NCBI GenBank assembly: GCA_948470475.1
Contig: OX419335.1
Location: 17,739,026-17,803,025 of the forward strand
Reading direction: 5' to 3'
DNA length: 64,000 bases
From: Galaxea fascicularis
Lineage: Eukaryota > Cnidaria > Anthozoa > Scleractinia > Euphylliidae
The notes under the pieces are model-generated. The model was not told where the DNA came from and searched no databases. It worked only from the letters and a program-made list of their open reading frames with translations. Position 1 is the stretch's first letter; every line of letters starts with the position of its first letter. Position numbers and translations under genes: made by a program. Of this stretch, positions 1-12,600 are shown one piece after another.

Positions 1-673
1 GCAAGGCTGTTGTGAGTAGGGCTGAGACAGAGGAGATAAAAAGTACACAACAAAGTAAGAAAGACAGGAGGAATAGAAAACATTGAACTGATTGTTGTGT
101 CATGAAAATGCAATTCCATGCACAAGGCAGTAGAAGTGCAGTAGTTAACAAATAGGGTCCAACACCAAGGATTTCTGTGTTTAAATAAGATCGTGATGCC
201 ACAGCAGATTGCAACTTAGCGCGGAGATAATGAGACTACCGTTAAGGCTCACTTTAGTCCAACCGGCGAACGTCTCATAATTTTCCTTTACCGCTTAACA
301 GTTTGCTATCTGAATCAGTTAATTAATTAAGCTCGTTAGATGCTTAGCAAATGAGCTTAATGTGTGAATTATGGCCTTCGTGATAAAACGCATTGACTTA
401 AAAATCGAGTGGGGACAGGGTAGAGCGTTCCCTCTCTCTCCATTCCTCGCCCGGTTTTTTCTCGCGCTCGATTGTTTCCCTCACCTGGTCCTGAATAACT
501 GGGAGCCTGGAACAGGACAACTATGAGTACTCACAGTGTAACACTACAAGTAATGAAACCTAGGAAGGGAGGACCTGAATGTCTTTCATCATCATTTGAA
601 TGAATGCTTCACAAAACATTTAACCCACTGCCACGAAAAAGTTTATACCCGGTAGGATGAAACGAAAGTAAAC

Positions 674-3600
674 CTGTTCCCTTGAGCAGAAACCGCAAAC
701 CATTCTTGTGGCGTATTTCATTTCATGGTCTTCTTCTTCCTCGTGACAAAGATCACACGGGTAGCATTTTCCACAACAAGGAAACCTGAAATCATGTGAA
801 ATCAAAGTTGGGTCTGACAAATCCGTAAAAGCTCAGACACGCGACGCACCGATCAGAACTCGGAGAAAATACAGGTAACCGGTGCCGAGCGCGGGAAAAC
901 GCCCGCAACCAAGTCACGATTGATTTTGGTTTTAATAAATAAATATAATAATAGGCTTTATTTAAAGAGGGTGAAACACTTAACAGTAGTTCTAAGACAC
1001 TTATCTGTGGCCCTCACAATCAAATAAACTCTAAATCAAATCAAATCAAATGTTGGTTTTTGAGGAGAAGGGAAAATCGAAGTACCCGGAGAAAAACCTC
1101 TCGGAGCAGAGAACCAACAAACTCAGCCCACTTATGACACCGAGTGCGGGAATCGAACCCGGGACACATTGGTGGAAGGCGAGCGCTCTCACCACTGCGC
1201 CATCCCTACTCCCCTCTCATTGGTTGAGAAACTGACACAGGTTTTGCAGACCAATCGCAAAGCTTCGCAAAACGAAACCAAAGCAAACGCGAAGTGCTGT
1301 TGACGTTAGAATGAACTTACCACCTAACACTGGTAAACTAATCATACAGTCAAGAAACTCAAGACCATTTGTATTTTGGTTGAAAATTCGAATGGCACGG
1401 CTCAATCCACTTTCCACTGCAACCGAAATAAAAGGAGATATCCTGTACACATGTACATGTACATGCTTTAATTCAACACTCGTTAAAGTTAAAGACCGTT
1501 TTATCAAAACACGTTGAGGAGTTATACGGGAGGAATATATGATCATACTGTAGTATAAGAAGATATCTTTGCAAAGTTGTCTCTGTCATAATTGGGTAAA
1601 ACGCGTAGTATAAGAATAGTTTTTTTAACTATCACCGCTGCTCTTGTAAAATAATCGTAATGTAAGGTTTGGAAGCTACTTTCTACAGTTTTTATCGTCT
1701 ATATTATGCTTTGAAAATAAACAGGTCATGATAACGCTATTACCTGAGCCATCTGTAACTCTTCTTGTAGTGTTTACAGGTTCCATTGGCTGGTAATGGC
1801 TGTCCTTCCTTGACTCCGGAGCTTTGTGGTTTCTTGGGCTTCGACGAAATGCCAGAAACCGTGCTTTTTCTCAAGGCAACTACAAAGAGTTGTTCATCCT
1901 TTGTTAGATAAGAAAATAACTGTACGTACTTTATGCACTTGAGTTCAAAAATTCAACAAATGCGGACATATCCACCAACAGGCGTGATCGCCGACTAAAC
2001 GTAGAACCCTGCCATACGACCACCCTGTTTATTACGAACACTGTTTTTCTAACCCAAACTGCAACAGCCCACCTATTTTCTTAACTGAAAATCCCGTTAA
2101 TACGACCAAATTTTCATAGCCCGACGGTGGTCGTATGAACGGGGTTCTATTGTATAACTTGTAAAGCGCGGCTTAAAAGTCGGGCAAAATGTTTGATCAA
2201 CGGAAAACATTCATGCAACAAACAATGTTAGACAAATTACGCATGGGATGGTGTTGAAGCAACAAAATATTGTATGACAATGTTGTAACGTTTAGCCAGA
2301 GCTTAACAAAGGTTTATCTACTGGATAGCAACTTATCCAGTGGATAACGTCATCCCCTCTTTGAAAAACAGGCGTCAGAGCTAAAAACTTGAAACACTAA
2401 GTTATGTGCTACCCCAAACAAGCTTAGACTAACAGCATTTGGGAACATTTCCTATGCGAGGTTCAATGAGTTGAGTCTCAAGCTGAGGGAACTTTCAATT
2501 ACAATTACTGAATGACCTTTTTGTTTTTTTGAGGAAAGCTTGTTTTTCTGAGGGTAGCACGCGGAATTTTCCGTCAGAATGTCAACTAACCTGCTGTAGC
2601 CACTCCACTCTGCAGCTGCTGAAAGCGAGTGGACTGGACCTGAAAACTGAGTTTCTGATGGCAGTGGCTACACCAGCTCCAGTTTCCTCCATACTGAAGA
2701 CCCTAAAAGGCCGGTCATAAATCCTATGATAAGTTGTTGTTGTTCTTTTTATCGGAAGAGAAATGCTGCACCTTATACAAATATCAATTTCCTGAACACG
2801 GAAGAACACTCAATCCAGAATTGAAAGATAGTAAAAGGTTTTAGCAAGCTCATTAAAAATGTGTACTCCACTTGCGTCCTTTTCCACCGAGCCCTTCAAT
2901 ACACCATTGTACTGATGATCAGTTCCAAGTGAATTGTGGGTAGATCCAGTCCTTTGTGAAGGCAAACGGCCAAGACGTACCTAATTTGAAATTGTAGTTT
3001 TGACCGATTGCCCACACAAAGGAATAGATCTACACACAATTCACTTGGAACTGATCGATACCAAAATGGTTTAATGGAATGGTAGTCCGGCTGTTTTAAC
3101 ATTAGCAATTAAAATCACCTTCACGGTTGTTTCCTTTGAACAATGAAAACAACCCAGGAGCAACTCACTTTCTGGTAAAACCACATCGAATGGAACACAT
3201 CTAGTGTCAAACAAATCAAACACTATAAAAAACAGTGCAAGTCTGTCAGTGCAAGAGTTTCAGTGGCTACAAACTTCTGAAAACTTTACTTCGCTGAACA
3301 CAAGCCTGCAATGATCATCATGCAACAATGCAAACAGCAGCAACAGCAAACCACAAAAGATACAAAAATTAAAATGCAGAAAATACAAGCTACACCTGAT
3401 ATCAGTAGCACCGGGGGGCTCGTTTGCAGACAGTTGTATGACGGGGAATGTATGCATTCTGAGTTGTTAGGGTAAATGGGCCCTTTGCCCTCAACGGGCT
3501 ACAGTTGAACCCTGTTAATTCGAAGTCGTAAGGGAAAGAGAAAAGAGTTCGAATTTGTGGGGGTTCGAAATCACCGGTTCAGTATAAAATAAACCAATAA

Positions 3601-6600
3601 ATTATATGCTGGTAGGCCTTCATTAACCGAACCTTTCACAATATTAATTATCATTATTTTTCTGAGGAACGGCTATAGGCATTCCCGTTTGCAACGTCAG
3701 CCTGCAATGTAACGAATTACGTTAACTACGCACAATACGCATGAAAATGACACCAAGAAGCCGCGTGATTTGGAGTTTTCGAAAATATATGCAGCTTAAA
3801 GCTTAGATTTTTGTGAGGAACTGATCCAATTTACGTTTATCCAGGAGATTTTGTCACCTGTACAGGAGACCAGGAGATTCGCTCTGTATTCAGGAGAGTT
3901 GGCATATATGTCAACTGTTGCTTTTTGTTGCAAATTACAATTAACAGTATCACATAAAAATTCCGAGAGGTGGACATAAACTGAGCCTAATTTTTTAATC
4001 CTACATGCACGTTAAGCATCCCTTATTTTTTATAGTTTTTTTTCCATGTTCAAAACTAAGATGTACTTACCCATCCAAATCCAAATATCCCAAAATGGAC
4101 GAAAACTGATGAATTATAGCTGGTCTAAACACAACAGCAAATGCTGAAGCACATCTGGTGCACTGCTTAATAACAGGCCTGTAAAAAACGACAGTATTAG
4201 AGAATACAAATAATTTGCCACTGGCTGTGTTACATGAAAATGAAGTAGTTGGGGAACATTTTTCACACCTCTGGGACTGCATTAGGTCAACAAACCTGTA
4301 GAATGAGAAACTGTTTTACTTACATTGCTATTTGAATTTGACTGAGTAGGATTCAAAATATCTTTTGGTCACTTAAAAGCTGGTACAGAACAGTACAAAA
4401 GACACTTATTACATCAGCCTCAAAATACCACATGCCAGTACATCACAGGCTGTCAACAATAATTATTTTTACTCAATTATATAGAACACACATGCAAACA
4501 AAACACCTCAGCAAGAAAACAACAGACAAACATTGACTTGAATAGCACATCACAGTGCTCTAATCTGTATGAATAACGAGCAATTTCTGGGAATGTTATC
4601 ACTAATTATGTGCGATGGCTGAGCATGAAAACATTGGTAGGTGAACAAATCTAACCTACAGACTATTGACCCCAGAAATGTATCAAATTCATTGTAGAAA
4701 CATATTTCCATTTTGCAGCACAACCTTACAAAGAAATTGCAAAATGAACGGATGGTCTGCCTCTCAAAAATGATAAGGAGCCATCTTAATGCTTAATCAT
4801 GGCACATACCCTGATGCAGACAGCTGTTGATCAAGTCGCTGTTTACACCTGCTACATTCCAAAGTTAAAACAACTTTGTTTCCCCTCAAAGAACTTGTAC
4901 TTTCTCCCAGATGCAAGCCTTTGAACTGAATTTGAGTTCCCCTCTCTGCAGACTTTGCAGAAGCGTTATCATTACCACAACTGTCTGATTGGGATGACTG
5001 TGCTCCACACCCAGTACTACTGTTTTGGTCAGTTGAGCAAGTGTCTGATTGGGATGGCTGTGCTTCATAATCAGTGTTTCTGTTTTGGTCACAGTTTGAA
5101 CTACTTATGCCTACAGCTTGTTGCCCATGATCAGCACCCAACATGCTGCTTGCATTTCCACAAATCACATTAGGATTTATCGAACTGATATCTGTATCCT
5201 GATTACCAGTTGAGTCTTTTGAGTTATCATGAGGTGTAACTTGAAAAGTGCTGCAGCTGGCATCTGCCTGGACATTTAATACCTCTTTCCCTTTACAGTC
5301 CTTCATAATCACATTGCAATCAAAACCATCATCTGATGATACAACATTAATCTCACTTCCTTTCAAGGATTTACTATTAGCTATTGTATCAAGCAACTGC
5401 CAGCTACCAAAGTCATTATCTTCCCCATGCTGTGTGTTGGGTTGTGAGCCATTAACTGCATCATGAACCACTAATTTCTGTTCATCAGTAGGACGTATTT
5501 CACCAGCTCTGTTGTCAAGGCCAGTGATGCTTGAAACAAATGTTTTTCTCATCTGTGAACAGTTCAGGACACTGTAAGTGTAAGCTGAGAGACCATTTTT
5601 CACCAATGACAAAAAAAATATGGAACCATCTCAAGATACTATTGTCTATCACTGGATGGCTGACTAGTTCTTCACTGGAGTTATCAATTGCCACATTACA
5701 GTTAATTTCCTGTATAGTAAATGGTTTGAACCCAGGAGTCATATCCTAACTAAGTGAAATACAATCATCCAGGTGAGTGTAGTCCTGAGAAGGACTGTTT
5801 GAGGTGACCTAGACTGACGTTTTGATAACCTGAGCAGATGTCATCATCAGCGGCAATTGATTTGTATAACATCAGTAAGATAGTACAAATACTCTGGTCA
5901 TTGATTTGATTGGTATCTAATCATTATTGGGCATCCATCTATTAAGCTGTGCAGTGATTGGCTGAGCCAACTTTTAACAGTGCTCGGTGCATTTTGATGT
6001 GTCTTTTGTTAGTCACATGTCCATGTGTGTATGTTTCATGTAAATGTATATAGGATTTATTTATGGCACAAAAAAGGAAATTGAAGAGCTCACCTTTCTT
6101 GCACTGAGTATTTCAAATTGGTAATTTAAACAAACATCAGTAATAAGTGACCAGTGCAAACATTAAAAGGATACCAATCAGATATCAAGCAACAAGTAAG
6201 CAACTAAATAATAATTATTATTGAAATAATTGTTATCATATAGATGAGTAGCACAATCATGGCTCCATTTTGCGTTACATAAGCGAAAAACCTTTAAAAT
6301 GCTAAAATGCTTTATTCATTGTTTCTCTGTGTCTACTTTAGCTTTTAATGTTTGCTTCAAGCAATATTCATGAAAAACTACAGTTATTTAATATAAAAAG
6401 CAGTTTTTCTATTTACCCATAATCCATTGTGGGCGTGGTCAATTTTTAGATTCTGGCCTTTTTTCTAAAATAAAGCATTATTTACAAGCAAAAAAGTTAT
6501 AATTCTGCATATTTAGGGTAAATACATGTTTGTTTGTTTTTATAATTAGGGCTGCTATGTTCTGATTGTGAGCAAATGTTTCTACATCTTTTTTGTTCAA

Positions 6601-9600
6601 CCCTCAGCTGTCTTACAACGAAGCAATGACGAAGCAATGACTTCATGCTGCATAAGGGAGAGTTTGTAGATTGGCTTCTTGTTGCGCTTCTTTACTGTAA
6701 GGTCACTACAGATATGTCTCACAGTTGCTGGAAACACTGCTGCAACTCTTAGTATCTAGCGTGTAAGTCATGTCATGTATGTTATCACGCAAATAGAAGT
6801 GGGTAGTATCGAAAACGAAGCACTCGAAAACGAAGATCGAAGCACGAAGCACCCCGAAACTCGAAAACGAAGCACCCGAAGTCGAAAACGAAGCACTTAG
6901 GTCGAAAACGAAGCACCCTGAAACTCGAAAACGAAGCACTCTAAGTCGAAAACGAAGCACTTAGGTCGAAAACGAAGCACCCTACAACTCGAAAACGAAG
7001 CACCCTACAACTCGAAACGAAGCACCCCACAATTCGAAAACGAAGCACCTTAAGTCGAAGATGAAAAATCCCCCAGGCGTAAAAAGTGGTTTCATTAAAG
7101 GCGAAGCAATGAGATTGCTTAGGACTAACTCTTCGAAAACAACATTTGAAGAGAGCCTTGTGAAATTTAAACAACGCCTGAGAGCACGCGGCTATCCAAA
7201 ACCAATCATAAAAAGGTCTCTGTCAGGGGTCAACTTTGCCTCTAGACAATCGGCTTTAACACAACATGAAAAAACAAAAAAACTAACGCGAGGGTTCTGC
7301 CTTTTGTGACTACGTACCACCCAGCAGTTAACAGTCTTAAACAGACAACGATGGAACACTGGGGCCTTATACAAAATCAGCCATTGTTAAAGGCAATTTA
7401 TTTGAAACCTCCGATAATATCATACAAAAGAGGTAAATCCCTTAAAGACATGCTTGTAAGGGCAAAAATATAATCTAAGGCTCTAATGCGAGGCGACCAC
7501 AAAAACCGCATGAGGAGTCCGTGCAGGCCTGTCACTCATTTCCACACATTGTTATGTTGTCAGTGATTTAAAAAATATGATTTCGCCATATACGTCGCAT
7601 AAAACGCAATAAACGCCGCATCGGACATGCTTAATCGAGTAAATAAGGTACAAGAAAATAAAGCTTTTACAGAAGAAAAATATCAACAAAAGGTAAAGCT
7701 TGACATGCTTTATTCGCGTGGAAAACAGGAAATGCCACTTTGAAGTGTTACCTTTTATTCAGTCAGGGCTCCGGAAATGCATTTTCGACACCTCGCAGTT
7801 GAATAGTTTTTGCGCAGTACTGTATCCATTATCGTGCTAGATTTGACCCTGACAAGTTTGATCAACGCTCGATTAGGGACTGTCTTGTTTACTTATCTCC
7901 GATCAAACAAAGTCGAAGTCGGCGCCTTAAAAACCGAGTGCTTCATCTTCGACTTAAGGTGCTTCGTTTTCGAATTGTGGGGTGCTTCGTTTTAGAGTTG
8001 TAGGGTGCTTCGTTTTCGACCTAAGTACTTCGTTTTCGACTTAGAGTGCTTCGTTTTCGAGTTTCAGGGTGCTTCGTTTTCGACCTAAGTGCTTCGTTTT
8101 CGACTTCGGGTGCTTCGTTTTCGAGTTTCGGGGTGCTTCGTGCTTCGATCTTCGTTTTCGAGTGCTTCGTTTTCGATACTACCAATAGAAGTGGCCTTTC
8201 AACACCTCGCTTTCCTTAGGCCGGGTTTTTCATGTCTCTTTCCTTCACTCTTTCGATTATTTTCTGCTTATTTTTTTGGTAATGAAGCCTATTCCTTTCT
8301 CTCTTTTCAACCTCTCTTCGCTCCTGGGCCGCTCTCTTGCGCGAAACCGTAGACAGACTTTTTTTCTTTTGTCTCCTTACTTGACTTGTTAACCTCCGCA
8401 TTCACTCAAAACACGTGCTATGGTCACGCTGATTCTAGCCCTTAAGAATCCCTTGAGACCCCCCGATTGTTTGTCACAAGAACGAAGCAAAACGTTTCAA
8501 CTGAACAAGGTTATGCCCGATCTTCGACGGGAGATTTTCAAGGGTAGCGTGCTTCGTTACGCTCGATGAGCACAGCATCATCGCGCAAAATGTTTCAGCA
8601 TCGCTCAGAGCTAAAAATCTCCGGCGTCAGTGAATGAAAATGGCTTAAAATGCTCAGAGTTGTCGGTTATTACAAGCCCACGATATGTTGCTCGATCAAA
8701 GTGCAATACTCGCTTCAGAAACAGCAAAATATTGGAAGGAAGTGGAGAGTCCGTTGCTAATTTGGACGTTACCAGTGCAGTGCAGAAAGTGTTTCAGTCT
8801 TTTTCAATTTGTTCTAAATTGCTTGTCGATTTGTATTTTGACTTTAAACTTTGACATATCGTCGATCACATACAGCCCATTCATTTCACATGTTTTATTT
8901 GGTATTTTGAGACATGTGCCGAGCGGTATCGAGCAATTTTAGAAAATGCCTTTCAAAAAAATGTTAAGTGTTACAACGAAGGGTTGGTATAAACATGTAG
9001 TTTTTCAAGAACTTCTAATAAAGAAAAGTATCTGGAAGTTATTGTGTGTGTGTGCCTTTGTTATTCTGATTTGTAACCAGAATTTGGTAAGATTTCTGTG
9101 TTTGTAAGTGGAGAAATTGTACAAAATACACTCGCGCAGCCATTGTTTGTGTTACGCGTTACACGTACATTTAGTCATATTTTTTGGAAACATAAATTTT
9201 TTCCAGGTTTATTTTAAAGCGGATACAACTTTTTATTATTTGTAAATCAAGAAGACCTATTTGCATGATATGGGAAAAATTTTCAGAGTGAAATAGCCTT
9301 TACAAGCCGAGACATTGCAATTAATAAGAAAGTACCCCTAGAATGTAGTCATGACCGTGCTACTCATCATACCAGTAGCTAGCTTATCAGGGCTTTATCA
9401 ATACCTCTTTTCCAGCATCAATGAAGAAAGATACTAAATTCTTGTCAAACCAACGTAAAAATGGACGAAAGTACAGCTTCAAACTTGCTTGTCTCTTTCC
9501 AGTTTGTTCTTGCTGTAGTACCCAATGCTGAATTCTTTGTGTCACAAAGCTAATAACATACAAAAAAGAACCAAGTAAATCAATAACAAATACACAGATG

Positions 9601-12600
9601 GCATATCAGAACAAGAATTGAGGCACAAAAACTACTTTGAATTCTAAACAACGTTATATTTTAGATTTCATCAAGGACTAACATCAACATTACTAGGAAA
9701 ATTAAGTGAGGTTTAAAACCATTTCCAGCAAGAGGATTGTTATGAATGGTTTAGAGAAAAAACAATGTTTCACTTTTGAAACATCATCTTGAAAAACCAG
9801 ACTTACATGGTATTGTGTGTTGATTCACCCTTTAAACCTTAAGATTAATATTGTTGCCCCTACACATTTCCTGTAGAAGTAGTAGGGAGAAGTACCAGTG
9901 TGATGCTCTAACCAGCTGAGCTATGAAGCCACTGACCTTGGGAGCAGGTCAATTGTATGTAGGTTCATATGTTCCCATGAAAGAGATGAATGTGAATGAT
10001 GAAATATATCAAATATGGACTGTGGAAATGAAATCAAATGAAGAATGATCCTTGCAGTTGTGGATCCAGTTTGTGCAATTGTGTAAAGAAGCTCTTCCAC
10101 AGGAACATACGTGTATGAACCCAGAATTGACCTGCTCCCTGTTGCGTTACTTTTGTTGACACTTGCGTGCATACATTGTATCACTTGAACATGATTAAAC
10201 ATCTGAGTCCAGTTGATTGTTTATTAGTTTTATTCCGTTCTTTCTTGGTATTCTAACAAGGCACTCCCAATGTCAGTGACTTCACATCTCAGTTGGTAAG
10301 AACATTGCACCAGGTTCAAACCCCGTTAAACTCCTGAATTTTTCACAGGCTTCTTTATGCAATTGCACAAATTGCATCCACAACTGCAAGGATCATTCTT
10401 CAATTGAAACAATGTTTTGCTGTGATTCAGTTAAGCGAACAAGGGCACAAATTAATGCATATACACTGTACATGTATGTACACAAAATATTGAGATGTCA
10501 ATGCATGCAAACCTAATGATGTCTTGAGGAAGATCTTGTTCTTCAGATAATGACACACTAAAAATCTACACAGGTAAAAATTCAGGTAGTGAGTCCTCAA
10601 CAAATTCCATGGAAAACAAACTGAAACTTCAAATCATTAAACAAGCTTTGTAACATTATTACTTGTAACTAAATTCAGCAAAAATAATGATGATCACGAT
10701 GATTAAAACTGTAAAGCATGATTATGTTGGTGAGTGAAGTAACAGATGAACAACCAATAACATTCTGTTGGTTTATCAGCTGAACCCTCTAAACCCTAAG
10801 ATAAAAATTTAAATTCTCATTTGTTGCTCCTTCACATTTCCTATGGAAGTAGTAGGGAGAAATTGTTAAAATATCAAACAAATTCATCTTGTGTGATCCT
10901 GTCCTTAATTCTCGTGACCACTCTGTTTTATAAAGCATTGATATTACAAGGAGAAATTTCATGCTGGTCACTCTTAGGGTTTAAAGGGTTAATGACCAGA
11001 GAATTTACACCATCTATTTACATCACACAACTCACTTGACTCTAAAGACTTCAACTGAGGTTGTCTAAACATCAGTCAGTGTAACAACTCAAACAATCTT
11101 TCTTGGTTTGACACTGGCCTAGTTGATCATGCTTTAGAGAGATGTGATCTGAATCCTGTGTCAAACCACTTTATGGCATCAAACAACTTACCTGTAATGG
11201 GTAATCATCTGGGAAGCTGACTAACAAGTACACTGCTTCAATTTGAAATGGCTGTTGGTGAAGATGGAACAAATTATGTTACAATTAATTTTAATTTACA
11301 GGCAGTTCCAAGTGATTAAATATATCTTCAGTCTTTGCAAGTTGGAATTTGTATATTTAATACAAATTAATATGTGAAATCACTTTTGCAATCCAATAGT
11401 CTAGAAAAACAGTACCTCAAACTGACGGTTTGTTACATCTGAACTTGAAAGACTTAAAAACACCTGCCGCAAAGATTAAGCTTGATGTGTGCTCAAGTAT
11501 CACATGTATATACATGTTCAACCCAATTGCCAGTGAAAATTCACCCAATCGTCTTAAAATTGGAGACGAAAGGAAACCAAAACATGGTAAGATTACATAA
11601 GTCATGCTATTCCCCTGTAGTTCATAGCATACTTCTTTGTTTCTTACCACATTTCCTGAGCATAATCAGAGTACACAATAATATTTGAAAAACCGTTGGA
11701 CTTTATGACAACTAGGTAAAACATACATAATTAATTAAGGTTAAGTGACAAAAAACATTTGAGTGAGTTACAAAGTGAAAGAACATAAAGCCTAAAGCGT
11801 AAGTGTGAGGTTGACATGATGAACTTGTTGGTTTAAATTAGGCTTTTCCCAATTTATATGCATAGCCTCCTTAATCTGGTCATACCAGATTGTCATACCA
11901 CACCATCAATCTGGTCATAAAAGGAACCTTTAAACCTTTTATGACCAGATTGATGGTGTTGCCATGGGTTCACCCTTAGCCCCTGTCCTCGCCAATCTCT
12001 TTATGGGTCACCACGAAAAGATTTGGTTAGAACAATATCTAGGTCCTGAGGTTCTATTTTATTGTCGTTATATGGATGATACGTTTTGTTTATTCCATTC
12101 AGAACAGGATACCATTGCATTTTTCGACTATATCAATAGTCAACATCCCAACATATGTTTCACGATGGAGAAAAAAATTGAACATGTTTTGCCCTTTTTG
12201 GATGTCTTAATCGACAATACCCACCGTAGTTCCGTCGTCACTAGTACCTTCCGTAAGAAGACCTTCACGGGTCTGCTCACCAGTTACTTCAGTTTCTCAC
12301 CTCTGTCATACAAAATTGGTCTTATCAGGACATTAATTGATAGGGTTTTTAATTTCAACAATACTTGGTTGGGCTTCCACAAGGACATTAGGAAATTAGT
12401 GTTCATTTTGTGCAAGAATCTTTTCCCCATTCACCTCATCGACAAATGCGTCTATCGATATTTGAACACAGCCATTGACCAACACGGCTCCACTCAAACA
12501 CCTCCTTCCTCCAATATCAATTCACAAGGTAAACAATACTTTTATAAGTTACCTTATTTAGGCCATTTTTCTACTGTAGCTCAAAGCAAAATATGTCGCC

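Noticed and set aside
1880..1898. Acceptor CTTTGTAG at 1880 for the CCCH gene exon 10
   Set aside because: It breaks the frame with the preceding exon; the acceptor at 1899 adds DEQLFV and keeps phase.
2591..2723. Shorter version of CCCH gene exon 9 starting at 2723
   Set aside because: Its phase does not match the exon at 3119-3200; the acceptor above 2791 adds EIDICIRC and keeps frame and a CxxC pair.
4955..5466. Plus-strand frames over the CCCH gene exon 6
   Set aside because: They are mirror readings of the Ser/Asn-rich minus-strand exon.
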